Positions 46,303-55,024 of a DNA stretch of 64,000 bases are shown here, one piece after another. The notes beneath the pieces are model-generated. The model worked only from the letters and a program-made list of their open reading frames with translations, had not been told where the DNA came from and did not search any database. A program made the translations under genes and the position numbers. The number at the start of each line of letters is the position of its first letter. Positions within the stretch are counted from its first letter, which is position 1. This DNA comes from CAZCDS01 sp964497585 (GTDB lineage Bacteria > Desulfobacterota > Desulfomonilia > Desulfomonilales > Desulfomonilaceae): assembly GCA_964497585.1 (NCBI GenBank), contig CAZCDS010000033.1:1-64000 (forward strand), in the 5' to 3' direction.

Positions 46303-46995
46303 TTACATTTCCTCGAGGGCTTCACGCGCGGCTTTTTGTGCGGCCTCCCGTTTGTTGCTCCCCGTGCCGGTCCCTGCCTTTTCGTCACCGAGGAACACAG
46401 CAACGCAAAAGCTCTTACGATGGTCTTCTCCCCACTCGTCGACCACTTCGTAATGGGGCGTCACCCCGAGTTCCGCCTGGACTCGTTCCTGGAGGAGGCT
46501 CCGGTAGTCCTGCGTCCCCTCCCGGGTGCCGCAGCTCTGGATCATCGGGTAGAAATGCTTTTCTATCATCTTTGCCGCGCTGGGGAATCCGCCGTCGAGA
46601 TAGACCGCGGCAATTACGGCCTCAAGGCTATCGGCGAGGATCGAATCGAGTTCACGGCAGCCCGACATTTCGTCGCCCTTGCCCATTCTGATGAACTGGG
46701 CGAGGTCCAACTGTCTCATCAGTTGTGCCAGGGCTGCTCGATTGACGAGGCTCGCCCTCTTCTTCTGGAGTTCACCCTCTTCATCGTCCTGGAACTCTCG
46801 ATAGAGGACGTGGCCGATCACCAGGCCAAGAACGGCGTCTCCGAGAAACTCCATCCTCTCGTTGTTCTCGGAGCAGGTTGCCCGGTTCTCATGCCAGAAG
46901 CTCCTGCGGGTAAGCGCGCAGACGACGTACCTCTTCTGGTTGAATTCGTATCCGATGATTCCTTCTATGCGTTTAATGTCCAGTTGGTCATCCAT
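46303..46995 (-). CDS. rnc: ribonuclease III
   Basis: Cuts double-stranded RNA in rRNA and mRNA processing. I start at ATG 46995 (230 residues), five bases after the surE stop; the open frame upstream is not conserved. The catalytic domain has ENNERMEFLGDAVLGLVIG at about 39-57 with the metal-binding Glu and Asp, and the second acidic set in DSILADSLEAVIAAVYLDGG at about 110-130. The C-terminal double-stranded RNA-binding domain spans about 157-226 (DYRSLLQERVQAELG, then GTGSNKREAAQKAAREAL). Confidence 0.96.
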   Translation of the reverse strand: MDDQLDIKRIEGIIGYEFNQKRYVVCALTRRSFWHENRATCSENNERMEFLGDAVLGLVIGHVLYREFQDDEEGELQKKRASLVNRAALAQLMRQLDLAQFIRMGKGDEMSGCRELDSILADSLEAVIAAVYLDGGFPSAAKMIEKHFYPMIQSCGTREGTQDYRSLLQERVQAELGVTPHYEVVDEWGEDHRKSFCVAVFLGDEKAGTGTGSNKREAAQKAAREALEEM

Positions 46996-47000
46996 AAGGA

Positions 47001-47774
47001 TCAAAGCTCCTCGACGATACCTGTCAATTCTGGCGCCTGGTTGTGCGCGGTCAAGTCGTAGAACAGGGGCGTGACGGAGACGTACCCCGCGTTGAGCGCA
47101 TGCAGATCGCTCCACTCATCGGTCCGTTCCGGCAAGACTTCTCCTGAGAGCCAATAATAGTGATGGCCCCGGGGGTCCTCTCGACTCTCGTAGCGCTCAT
47201 CAAACTTGTTCAGCCCCTGGCGCGTCAACTTGAATCCGCGGATCTCTGTTGCGGGCAGCGCGGGCACGTTGACATTCAGCGCTATTCCGCGAGGGAGGCC
47301 GTTCTGCAAAATCTTCGCGGCGAGGGCCTCCACGTGGGGCGTGGCCAACTCAAAGGGCGGGTCCTTCTTCTGAGCCAAGGACACCGCCATGGCGGGGACT
47401 CCCAGAATCGCGGCTTCGGTGGCGGCAGAGACCGTGCCCGAGTAGAGAACGTTGATGCCGAGGTTGGCCCCGTCGTTGATCCCCGATATCACCAGATCCG
47501 GAGGTCTGGGGAGCAGGGAATAGACCGCGAGCTTGACCGCGTCGGCAGGGGTTCCCTTGATACCGTACCCGTAGAAGTGGCCGTTCCTGGCTATTTTCCT
47601 CACCCGTATCGGTTCGTGCAGCGTTATCGCATGCCCGATCGCACTCTGTTCCGACTCGGGCGCCACGATGAGGACCTGTCCGAGTCTCGAAACCGCTTTC
47701 CTGAGATACCGAAGGCCTTCCGCGTGAATGCCGTCGTCATTGGTCAGAAGTATCAGTGGTCGACTATGCGTCAT
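47001..47774 (-). CDS. surE: 5'/3'-nucleotidase SurE
   Basis: Metal-dependent nucleoside monophosphatase linked to stationary-phase survival. The N-terminus LILLTNDDGIHAEGLRYL carries the metal-binding Asp pair. Further motifs are VVAPESEQSAIGHAITLH-like (IVAPESEQSAIGHAIT, about 35-50), GTPADAVKLAV (about 75-85) and LVISGINDGANLGINVLYSGTV (about 91-112). Its start overlaps the aminotransferase stop by four bases. Length (257) is normal. Confidence 0.97.
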   Translation of the reverse strand: MTHSRPLILLTNDDGIHAEGLRYLRKAVSRLGQVLIVAPESEQSAIGHAITLHEPIRVRKIARNGHFYGYGIKGTPADAVKLAVYSLLPRPPDLVISGINDGANLGINVLYSGTVSAATEAAILGVPAMAVSLAQKKDPPFELATPHVEALAAKILQNGLPRGIALNVNVPALPATEIRGFKLTRQGLNKFDERYESREDPRGHHYYWLSGEVLPERTDEWSDLHALNAGYVSVTPLFYDLTAHNQAPELTGIVEEL

Positions 47775-48964
47775 GCCAGCTTTTCACAGGCCTCCCGAAT
47801 TCTATCCAACCCCTTCTTGATCATCTCGTCGCTCGTCGCGAAGGAGAGCCGCACATGGTCCTCGGAACCGAAGGGCCCGCCGGGGACACACGCTACATGC
47901 TGCGTCTCCAGCAGATGCCGAGCAATGTCCGACGAATCCGCTATGCCTCCCTTGCCGTACAGCTCCGATGTGTTGACAAATGCGTAGAACGTGCCATCGG
48001 GCTTGAGCACGGAGAGGCCGTCAATCCTATTGATCAGATCGACCATGAGGTCCCTGCGTTTCTGAAAGATCTCCCTCATGCGGCCAACCTCTTCCTGAGG
48101 TCCGTTCAAGGCTGCAATTGCCGCGGCCTGCGCCGTGCTCGTCGGATTCGAGGTCGACTGGCTCTGGATGTTCGTCGCAGCCTTGACCAGATCCAGCCTC
48201 GGGCACGCGAGATAGCCGATCCGAAAGCCGGTCATCGCGTAGGTCTTGGAGACCCCGTTGACGGTCACGGTGCGATCCTTCATCCCCGGAAGAGCGGCAA
48301 GAGGTGTGAACGTGCTGCCATCGTAGATCAGCTTGTCGTAAATCTCATCGGATATGACGAGCAGGTCGTGCTTCTCGGCCATTTGCGCGAGGCGCTCCAG
48401 CAAAGACCTCGGATAGAGCACACCAGTGGGATTGGACGGTGTGTTGAGGAGAATCGCCTTGGTTCTGGAGGTGATGCTCGCCTCTACCTCGTCCGGATCC
48501 GGGATGAACCGGTTCTCTTCTTTGGTCGGAACGATCACGGAGACGCCGTCCACCAGATCGACCATCTCCGGATAGGAAACCCAGTAGGGCGGGAAGAAGA
48601 TCACCTCGTCCCCGGGATCGACCACTGCCTGGAGAATGTTGTACAGGCTGTGTTTGGCTCCACAGGAGACAAGGATCTCCTCCGGCTTGTAGTCCAGGCC
48701 GTAGTCCTCCAGGAAACGCTGGGCGACCGCCTGCTTGAGCTGGGGAGTGCCGCCGACGGGCGTATAAAACGTTTCCCCACGATCCAGTGACTCTTTCGCC
48801 GCAGCTCTGATATGGGCGGGCGTAGGGAAATCGGGCTCACCCGCTCCGAATCCCACCACATCGACTCCCTGGCTTTTCAGTTCCTTGGCCTTCGCGGAGA
48901 TGGCCAAGGTGGCTGAAGGCTTCAAACGAGCCGCTCTGTTCGACAGCATGACTCTCATGCTCAC
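47771..48964 (-). CDS. class I PLP aminotransferase (aspartate/prephenate type)
   Basis: Pyridoxal-phosphate aminotransferase of 397 residues, fold type I, subgroup I-beta, which includes bacterial aspartate and prephenate/aspartate aminotransferases. Motifs: VVGFGAGEPDFPTPAHIRAA near 36-55, Asn in LLNTPSNPTGVL near 170, Asp and Tyr in ISDEIYDKL near 200, PLP Lys in NGVSKTYAMTGFRIGY near 235, and the substrate Arg in HVRLSFATS near 372. Substrate is probably aspartate or an aromatic precursor. It is followed by surE with a four-base overlap. Confidence 0.93.
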   Translation of the reverse strand: MSMRVMLSNRAARLKPSATLAISAKAKELKSQGVDVVGFGAGEPDFPTPAHIRAAAKESLDRGETFYTPVGGTPQLKQAVAQRFLEDYGLDYKPEEILVSCGAKHSLYNILQAVVDPGDEVIFFPPYWVSYPEMVDLVDGVSVIVPTKEENRFIPDPDEVEASITSRTKAILLNTPSNPTGVLYPRSLLERLAQMAEKHDLLVISDEIYDKLIYDGSTFTPLAALPGMKDRTVTVNGVSKTYAMTGFRIGYLACPRLDLVKAATNIQSQSTSNPTSTAQAAAIAALNGPQEEVGRMREIFQKRRDLMVDLINRIDGLSVLKPDGTFYAFVNTSELYGKGGIADSSDIARHLLETQHVACVPGGPFGSEDHVRLSFATSDEMIKKGLDRIREACEKLA

Positions 48965-48992
48965 TCCCCAAATGCTTCCATAGGCCGGTCCA

Positions 48993-49502
48993 TCAGTCTC
49001 TGACCTGGGGAAATCTCTTTTTCAGTTGTTCGAGCACGTAATCGGGAACGAGGTCCTTGGGCGAACCTCCGGCCTCTACCGTCGCCTTGATGATTCGCGA
49101 GCTGACGTACAAATACCGGTGCGCGGTCATCAAGAAGAAGGTCTCAACATCTCGGTTAAGCTTGCGATTCATCAGGGCCAACTGGAACTCGTACTCGAAG
49201 TCGGACACGGCCCGCAGCCCCCGAATGATCGCGTTGGCGTTCTTGCTCCGGACGTATCGCACGAGGAGCCCTTCGAAGTAGTCACATTCCACCCGGGAAT
49301 TGAGGTGAAGGTCGCTGATGCTTCGGCGCATCATGTCAAGTCGCTCTTCCACCGAGAAAATGGTCGCTTTCTCCGGGTTGATGCCCAGCGCGACGATGAT
49401 TCGGTCGAAGGTACCAAGCGCCCTCCGGATGATCTCAATGTGGCCGTTATGTATCGGATCAAAGGTTCCGGGGAGTACTGCTATTTTTTCGTCCGTCCTC
49501 AC
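48993..49502 (-). CDS. coaD: pantetheine-phosphate adenylyltransferase
   Basis: Penultimate step of coenzyme A synthesis. I prefer GTG 49502 (169 residues) because AAAGGAAAAGAA lies just upstream and family similarity begins there (KIAVLPGTFDPIHNGHIEII, with the HxGH nucleotidyl-transfer motif). An ATG at 49541 overlaps the rsmD stop as ATGA and would add 13 residues. Later motifs are IRGLRAVSDFEYEFQLALMN and YVSSRIIKATVEAGG (the ISSTxVR-like loop). All are intact. Confidence 0.96.
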   Translation of the reverse strand: MRTDEKIAVLPGTFDPIHNGHIEIIRRALGTFDRIIVALGINPEKATIFSVEERLDMMRRSISDLHLNSRVECDYFEGLLVRYVRSKNANAIIRGLRAVSDFEYEFQLALMNRKLNRDVETFFLMTAHRYLYVSSRIIKATVEAGGSPKDLVPDYVLEQLKKRFPQVRD

Positions 49503-49537
49503 TTCTTTTCCTTTGATTCGGGTGGGGGTTCCTCGGC

Positions 49538-50089
49538 TCATCCGCGCCCATAGATTTCTATAAGCGTCCCGCCATATTTCCTCGAAAAGCGCCTGTTCAG
49601 GGCGCTGGGGATCTCCGTGATCGGTCCTGCCGTGTCACTCTCCAGTACGACGAGACCGCCTTTGTCTATGAGGGATAGAAACTCATCGTTCGCAATCAGT
49701 CGCTCAATCCAGCGTCCTGCGTACGGCGGGTCGAGGAAGGCTATTTCAAAGGTGCTCGCGGCCCGTTTGAGCCTTCTGACTGCCTGCAATGCGTCCAGGT
49801 TGACCACTGAGGCTATGTGACTGACACCGAGCGATTCGACGGTCTCGGCCAACGCCGCGGCCATCTTACGGTCTCTCTCGACAAAAGTGACCGACTCCGC
49901 GCCGCGGCTCAGGGCCTCAAGTCCCAGGGCGCCCGTGCCCGCGAAGAGATCGAGTATGCGGGCTCCTTCTACCACCTGCCCCATGGCGCTGAATAGAGCC
50001 TCGCGAACCCGGTCGCTGGTGGGTCTCACCGTCTTGCGCTTCGGGGGCCGGAGTCTCGCGCCCTTGAACCGACCCGCGATGATTCTCAT
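49538..50089 (-). CDS. rsmD: 16S rRNA (guanine-966-N2)-methyltransferase RsmD
   Basis: Methylates guanine in the small ribosomal subunit. The 183-residue product starts RIIAGRFKGARLRPPKR and continues RPTSDRVREALFSAMG, both diagnostic. The SAM site is ILDLFAGTGALGLEALSRGA (about 44-63) and the catalytic motif FLDPPYAG is at about 117-124. It is followed by coaD, as in many bacteria. Confidence 0.96.
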   Translation of the reverse strand: MRIIAGRFKGARLRPPKRKTVRPTSDRVREALFSAMGQVVEGARILDLFAGTGALGLEALSRGAESVTFVERDRKMAAALAETVESLGVSHIASVVNLDALQAVRRLKRAASTFEIAFLDPPYAGRWIERLIANDEFLSLIDKGGLVVLESDTAGPITEIPSALNRRFSRKYGGTLIEIYGRG

Positions 50090-50159
50090 CCACCCAAACC
50101 TTTTTTATACCCTGTTCCCATCGATGGCTCAAGACAAAAAGCCGTTTTGGGACAGTCCC

Positions 50160-50495
50160 CTAGTAGGGCAGCCGCTCCGGGGGTCTCCTTTCCGGAACAT
50201 ATTCGTGGGGGATCGTCCCCTCGTTCCACTCCCGGGAGACGTACAGGTTGCAGTAGCAACTCCCGTATTCTTTGACATCTTCCTCCCTGTACACACACGG
50301 GCATATGATATCCTTGTCCTTTTCCCGGTCATCCGCGGCCAGCCGGCACGGGCAGCTCATATATCCGTACCGCTCCTTGTTGATGAGCAACCCTTCCAGG
50401 AGTTCCATGACCCGCTTCCGGTCGTTGTTGAAGTAGTAGCCCTTGGGCTCCTGGACCTTCTTCAGCATTTCAAAGAGCTTCTCCACCTCATTCAT
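50160..50495 (-). CDS. ferredoxin:thioredoxin reductase-type catalytic subunit
   Basis: Iron-sulfur disulfide reductase of 111 residues that passes electrons from ferredoxin to a thiol partner. The six signature Cys are in three pairs: Cys48/50 (SCPCRLA), Cys65/67 (ICPCVYR) and Cys80/82 (SCYCNLY), the pattern of a 4Fe-4S cluster next to a redox-active disulfide. Spacing is slightly different from the plant-type enzyme, and the variable subunit is absent. The start overlaps the glutaredoxin-like gene by four bases, so that protein is probably its electron acceptor. Confidence 0.92.
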   Translation of the reverse strand: MNEVEKLFEMLKKVQEPKGYYFNNDRKRVMELLEGLLINKERYGYMSCPCRLAADDREKDKDIICPCVYREEDVKEYGSCYCNLYVSREWNEGTIPHEYVPERRPPERLPY

Positions 50496-50743
50496 AGTCC
50501 GAGCGCCTCTCTGATTTCCTTCTCCTTGAACCCGACGATCACCTTGTCACCTATGATGATGGTCGGAAAGGAGCACCGTTCGTTGATCTTCTTAATCTCG
50601 GCCAGGATGCCCGCCACCTCTTCCTTGGGCACCTTGTCCACGTCAGTACATTCGTATCTGATTCCACAGGCTTCGAACAATTCCTTCGTGCACTTGCAAT
50701 GGCTGCACGTGCTCAGCGCGTAAAGCTTAACCGGTTGATTCAT
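50492..50743 (-). CDS. glutaredoxin-like protein paired with FTR
   Basis: An 83-residue redox protein with the active-site motif CSHC (Cys13, Cys16), the cis-Pro region SFPTIIIGDKVIVGF at about 57-71, and a glutaredoxin/NrdH-like fold. It is translated just ahead of the FTR-type subunit with a four-base overlap. The pair suggests that reducing power from ferredoxin flows to protein disulfides, as expected for an anaerobe. The exact target is not known. Confidence 0.92.
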   Translation of the reverse strand: MNQPVKLYALSTCSHCKCTKELFEACGIRYECTDVDKVPKEEVAGILAEIKKINERCSFPTIIIGDKVIVGFKEKEIREALGL

Positions 50744-50824
50744 AAAATCCTTCTCCTTTCAACCCCGTACAATTTAACCGTTGCGCCACCGTTATCGAGA
50801 ATGAGGTGTGCGGGATCTTCTCCC

Positions 50825-51037
50825 GGAAACCTCTGTTTCTTGACAGCCTGTACGTACCGTAAAAAGCGCCATCTTGGCAAGGTGTTCAGGCAACTGGTTG
50901 AAAAATGTAAGCATCTCTTCTGGGGATTGCGCAAACGGTTTTGGTCGGCTGGTCTTGGGCAGGAACGTGCTCCTGGGGACAGCTGCAAGCCATGTCATAT
51001 GGTTCTCGTGGAGGCGGTCACTCCCGGTTCTTCGCAT
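50825..51037 (-). pseudogene. phage-type tyrosine integrase remnant
   Basis: The minus-strand frame reads TWLAAVPRSTFLPKTSRPKP followed by QSPEEMLTFFNQLPEHLAKM and ALFTVRTGCQETEV. This matches the start of the catalytic domain of phage-type tyrosine recombinases, including the TGCRxxE region that holds the first catalytic Arg. The catalytic Arg itself is Gln here, and the sequence breaks off soon after. The remaining domain is not found in other frames nearby. It is a decayed fragment. Confidence 0.7.
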
Positions 51038-51444
51038 TCTCGGGGAGGTTTGGCCTTCTCCTTTATCACAGCATCGTTCTGAGCAAACGTCAAATTGACC
51101 CTGGAGAAAGATCTAGGGTATTTGCACATCGGTGCGCATCGGGAGAAAACTGGTTGGCGGTGAATTCGCCGAAGGGCCCGATTCCACCAAGCCGCGTGGG
51201 GTGGATATGGTACCTCCCGTTGAGACCTTCGGCGTTAGGCTCACCGTCTGGGCATCTGCCACCAGGCGGCAGTGAGTTGGGCGCATCGATTACCCACACG
51301 GCCGCCGCGTCACCGTTAATCTTGGACACAATGCCCGGTTGGATGCCGGGTGCTCCTCGGGATAGTTTTTGCCTGGCGTGATCGCCGCGAACCGGAAGAA
51401 TACCTAACCGAATATATGGACGGGAGTACTAAATCCCCAATCAG
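51038..51444. other. non-coding remainder of the integrase-remnant region
   Basis: No gene is supported. The open frames have poor codon structure and no ribosome sites. It may be leftover DNA of the same lost element. The adjoining 50744-50824 is similar. Confidence 0.4.
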
Positions 51445-51873
51445 TCACATTATTTCGACGAGTTCGATCTTGAAAGTAAGATCTTGCCCTGCCAAGGGGT
51501 GGTTGGCATCGAGGACCACGCCGGCCTCGGTGACCTGGGTTACTTGGGCGGACAATACGAAGCCGTCAGAGCGTCTAAGCTGAACGTACTGTCCGACCTC
51601 GGGATCGGTCTGGTCGGCAAAATTTTCGCGATCCAGCTCGATTACCAACTGAGCCTGATGTTCGCCGTACGCCTTCTCGGCCTCGACGACGGCGGTTTTC
51701 GAATCGCCTTGACTCATCCCAATGACGGCCTCTTCGAACCCTGGTATGAGCTGATTATCGCCGATGGTGAACTCAAGAGGGTCCCGATCCGTTGAAGAAT
51801 CGAAGACTGTGCCGTCCTCCAGCTCGCCCGTGTAATGAACCTTGACGGTGTCACGGTTCTTTGCCTGGGCCAT
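51445..51873 (-). CDS. SlyD-like FKBP-type peptidyl-prolyl isomerase
   Basis: Folding helper of 142 residues. FKBP signatures are VKVHYTGELEDGTVFDSS (about 9-27) and FTIGDNQLIPGFEEAVIGM (about 34-53), with the IF (insert-in-flap) domain at about 70-125 as in SlyD. A C-terminal His-rich metal tail, found in E. coli SlyD, is absent. It sits at the head of the minus-strand run, about 700 bases before the glutaredoxin gene. Confidence 0.93.
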   Translation of the reverse strand: MAQAKNRDTVKVHYTGELEDGTVFDSSTDRDPLEFTIGDNQLIPGFEEAVIGMSQGDSKTAVVEAEKAYGEHQAQLVIELDRENFADQTDPEVGQYVQLRRSDGFVLSAQVTQVTEAGVVLDANHPLAGQDLTFKIELVEIM

Positions 51874-52597
51874 TCTCTCTCTCCTCCTGTTGCAGGTTAC
51901 TGGGCGATTCGGCGGAGCCCCGCCGCATATCCCCTGTTCGCGTTTTCTGATTCCCCAAACGCCTTCTTTTGACGGCGTCTATCGAGGGAACGGCACTGCA
52001 AACTCGGTCGGGATTCATTACCCAGGATGACGGCGACAGAAGATCACGTCCTGAAAAACAGATCTTTCCACGCGTTTGTAGTGTACTCTATTCACTTGTC
52101 TTATTCAATTTGATTTGCTCAGGGTTGCACTCCCCGATGTACCAGGGATCGAAGTATTGCCTGAATGTGAGGGGCTTTCCGAGGAGAGACAGCCGAACCA
52201 CTCGTAACCGTTGGCACGCAGTGATTCACACGCCGGGAAAACATGTCCTGCCCTCAGGCTCGCACCTCCATGTCAGGTTGTGGGCGAAGGCCCCCTCGGG
52301 GTCCGCTGGTGGATGGGCACTGAACTAGCGGGTGACGCCAGCTAATAAGTGGGCTCCCGAATGCAGAAAGGCCCCCATTCATCAGCTCAGGACGCCTCTC
52401 AAGAAAAATGATCGAGTACCGACCTACCGCACGCCTCAAGTTCCTTCGATAGTATCTTTTCCGTTGCAGCCTCCGTCAGACTTCCCTTCGGAGATTCGTG
52501 ACGTAAACTTGAGATAGGTGTCTGACTGACAACCAAGAGGGGGGATTTTGTTTCCCTCAGCTATGACTGAAGGCCACCTGGTGAACGGAGGTGCGCG
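51874..52597. other. intergenic, no gene supported
   Basis: The gap between the divergent SlyD-like and ankyrin genes contains only short frames without ribosome sites or family resemblance. No clear promoter consensus or hairpin stands out. Confidence 0.4.
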
Positions 52598-53738
52598 ATG
52601 AGAAAGCATTCAATATCGATTGTACTAGCGTTGTCCGTCTTCTTCGTGATTTCCCTTCACGCCCGGGTTGAGGCACAGGAAATCATTGAAGCGGCCGCAA
52701 AGGGCGATCTTCAGCGTTTGAATCAGCTTCTCTCCGAGGGGAAGAAGGTCGACGTGAAGAGCCCACAGGGGATTACGCCCCTGATGGCGGCTGCTTTCCA
52801 CGGACGAGCTGAAGCGGTCAAACTGCTTCTGGAACACAAAGCTCGTGTGGACGAGAAGGATGGAACGGGCGAAACAGCCATAATGAAAGCGGCGGCCGAG
52901 GGACATACCGATGTGGTGGGACTGCTGGCAAAAGCCGGCGCAGACCTGGAAGCCGCTCAGAAAAAGGGAATCACGCCTCTCATGGTAGCCTCGTTCAAGG
53001 GTTACGATCCCGTCGTGGAATTACTCTTGAAGAAGGGCTCAAAAGTAGGAAAGACCGACAAGGACGGTGAGACCTCGTTGTTGAAGGCCGCCGCAACGAA
53101 TCAGACCCCGGTCATGACGCGCCTGCTGGACAATGGCGCCGACCCCCCAACCGTGCCCAAAAGAATGGTATTACGCCGTTGATGGTAGCCGCTTTTCACG
53201 GTCACACGCCGGCCGTTCAACTCCTTGTCAAGCGAGGGGCAAAGGTGAACCTCCCGGACAAGAGCGGCGAGAGTGCCCTGGTCAAAGCGAGTGCGAGAGG
53301 TCATACCGCAACAGCAAAGGAACTCCTGCTCAAAGGCGCGGGGTAGACCAGGCTGAAAGCAGGGGAATGACCTCCTTGATGATTGCCGCCTTTAATGGAC
53401 ATACCGGGGTAGTGAAGCTACTACTCTCTAAGGGTGCCAGTATCAACAAGGAAGACAGATCCGGCGAAACTGCTCTGCTCAAAGCGGCAGCCGCGGGACG
53501 ACTCGACGTTGCGCGATTACTGGTGAAGGGAGGAGCTGACGTGAACGCAGCCCAGCAGGCAGGGGTCACTCCCCTCATGGTGGCGGCTGCCAACGGGCAC
53601 ACAGATATGGTGACGTTCCTCCTCGAGAAGGGAGCCGATCGGGACCGGAAAACCAAACAGGGCCTCACAGCTCTCCAGATTGCCCAGCAGAAGGGTCGCA
53701 AAGATGTGGCAAAGATACTCAACACCAAAGGGAGGTAA
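52598..53738 (+). pseudogene. exported ankyrin-array protein, two frameshifts
   Basis: One ancestral gene of about 380 codons is split over three frames. The first part (to about 53145) has a signal peptide (about 1-27) and ankyrin repeats. It loses frame in a run of six C at about 53142-53147; the second part runs to the TAG near 53343 and loses frame at a run of four G; the third part runs to 53738. Bridging both gives about eleven 33-residue repeats that alternate strictly between two types (GITPLM... and GETALLK...). The gene may be broken, or the homopolymer runs may be misread. The protein would be periplasmic; partner unknown. Confidence 0.85.
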
Positions 53739-54069
53739 TGAACCATTGGACTTGAAGGCCGAGACTACCTCCCCTGACAAAAGCGTTCATCAGATGCCCG
53801 GTTTTGAGCGTGCTTCCTGGAAATCTTGGGATGCAACCGAGCGCATCAGAGAGGTGTGTGCCGAAGAGGAACCGTTGCCCCTTGTCCGTGATCTCGAAGT
53901 CCCGGCCTAGGAACGTCATTACCGTCTTGATGATGTCGGTCCTTGGCCATCCCGGTTGCAGCCGTTCCTGGATTTGCGGCCGGAGACTGTACCGCTTCGA
54001 GCCGTCGAGAGTACCTATAGCAACTTCGGGAACTCCCTCGCCAACAACCGCCGTGAGAGTAGCAAGAGT
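53719..54069 (-). other. open frame without a normal start, unknown product
   Basis: A minus-strand frame stays open for 116 codons with protein-like composition (VPEVAIGTLDGSKRYSLRPQ, DIIKTVMTFLGRDFEITDKG, FLFGTHLSDALG) but lacks an in-frame start codon before an internal ATG at 53919. It lies downstream of the small secreted-protein gene on the same strand. It is probably the remains of a gene; I do not recognise the family. About 20 bases overlap the ankyrin gene's end, convergent. Confidence 0.35.
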
Positions 54070-54085
54070 TCACCGGGTGTTCGGC

Positions 54086-54421
54086 TCACTTCCGGCAGGC
54101 CTTCCTCACTGCTGAATAGTTCTTGCGGGCGTCACTACAGAATTCCCTCAGCCCGCTGACACACGAGTCATAGCTGTACACGAATTGGTACACCCGCTTA
54201 TAGAGGTCGGTTGGCAACGATGAGAGGGCATCCAAGTACTCGTCTCTCAGGTCCTGGATTTTCCTTTCACGGTCCGCGTGGGCCGAAGAAGACATATACA
54301 CCTGTGTGACCTTACGCATATACTCCAGTGCCTTGCATGCCGCCGAATCTTCGCGAGATGCTGCGGAGGCTGTTCCCAGGCAGAAACCTACGATGAGAGC
54401 GCCGGCTACGAGACGTCTCAC
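54086..54421 (-). CDS. small secreted cysteine-containing protein, unknown
   Basis: A 111-residue protein with a signal peptide (about 1-21, LVAGALIVGFCLGTASA) and four Cys in the mature part (one near residue 29, three in the last third: SYDSCVSGLREFCSDARKNY and the final KACRK), which could form disulfides in the periplasm. The rest is helical and charged. I recognise no family. The ribosome site GGGGGACATCGTG-like sequence is fair. Confidence 0.6.
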   Translation of the reverse strand: MRRLVAGALIVGFCLGTASAASREDSAACKALEYMRKVTQVYMSSSAHADRERKIQDLRDEYLDALSSLPTDLYKRVYQFVYSYDSCVSGLREFCSDARKNYSAVRKACRK

Positions 54422-54763
54422 GATGTCCCCCTTGTAATGACGTTTTTCGTTATCCTACCACATGAAGGGACGTTCTGTCTCCAGGTCCGTTCCCACACAA
54501 AGCAGAGGGCCGCCACTGAAGCAGGGAGGTCAAGTGCGACACTGCCGACTTCCTCCAAACACGCCTTCGGTGCTGCCGGGAAAAACAGCCCGAGACTTCT
54601 GTCCTTGGCGCGGGTACGCGGGCACTCGACGAAAATGACGGTCCGCGAATCCATTCGCCGCCCGCCTGCATCTCTATGATTGACATAAGGAGTAATCGCA
54701 CCAACGGCATACCGGCGCCTGCCGGTTGCCCATCGAGTGCACTTGATAGAGAGGTTAAAACAA

Positions 54764-54934
54764 ATGGAAGAAGAGTACAGAGACAAGAAAAGCCCTTACG
54801 TCGAGTTTGGCATCGAATCAGTCGCGCCTGACGACGACTTCGCATATTGGACCACGAGAAAAAGATTTGAGGAGGAGAGAAGGAGATTCATAGCCAGTGC
54901 CTGCGGAGGATGCGCGGACTGCTGCGAAAGATGA
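54764..54934 (+). CDS. small protein with Cys-rich tail, unknown
   Basis: A 56-residue protein with start ATG 54764 behind GAGAGG. It is acidic and helical (MEEEYRDKKSPYVEFGIE; DDDFAYWTTRKRFEEERRRF) and ends in ACGGCADCCER, a cluster of four Cys that could bind a metal. No family is recognised. It is followed 35 bases later by the terminator-like repeat at 54969. It looks like a real but unassigned small gene. Confidence 0.5.
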   Translation: MEEEYRDKKSPYVEFGIESVAPDDDFAYWTTRKRFEEERRRFIASACGGCADCCER

Positions 54935-54968
54935 GAACCTTCCTAGGATTTCCGGCGAGCGTTCACCG

Positions 54969-55024
54969 GGGAAGGACTTTTCCCAGAAAGGTCCTTCCCG
55001 CAATGGTTTACACATTCCTCGTTT
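54969..55024 (+). repeat. terminator-like hairpin with conserved flank, copy B
   Basis: GGGAAGGAC and GTCCTTCCC form a perfect nine-pair stem (54969-54999). The bases after it (CGCAAT, TT, CAT, CCTCGTT) match those following the hairpin at 31536. Both copies lie just behind a plus-strand gene. Confidence 0.6.
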
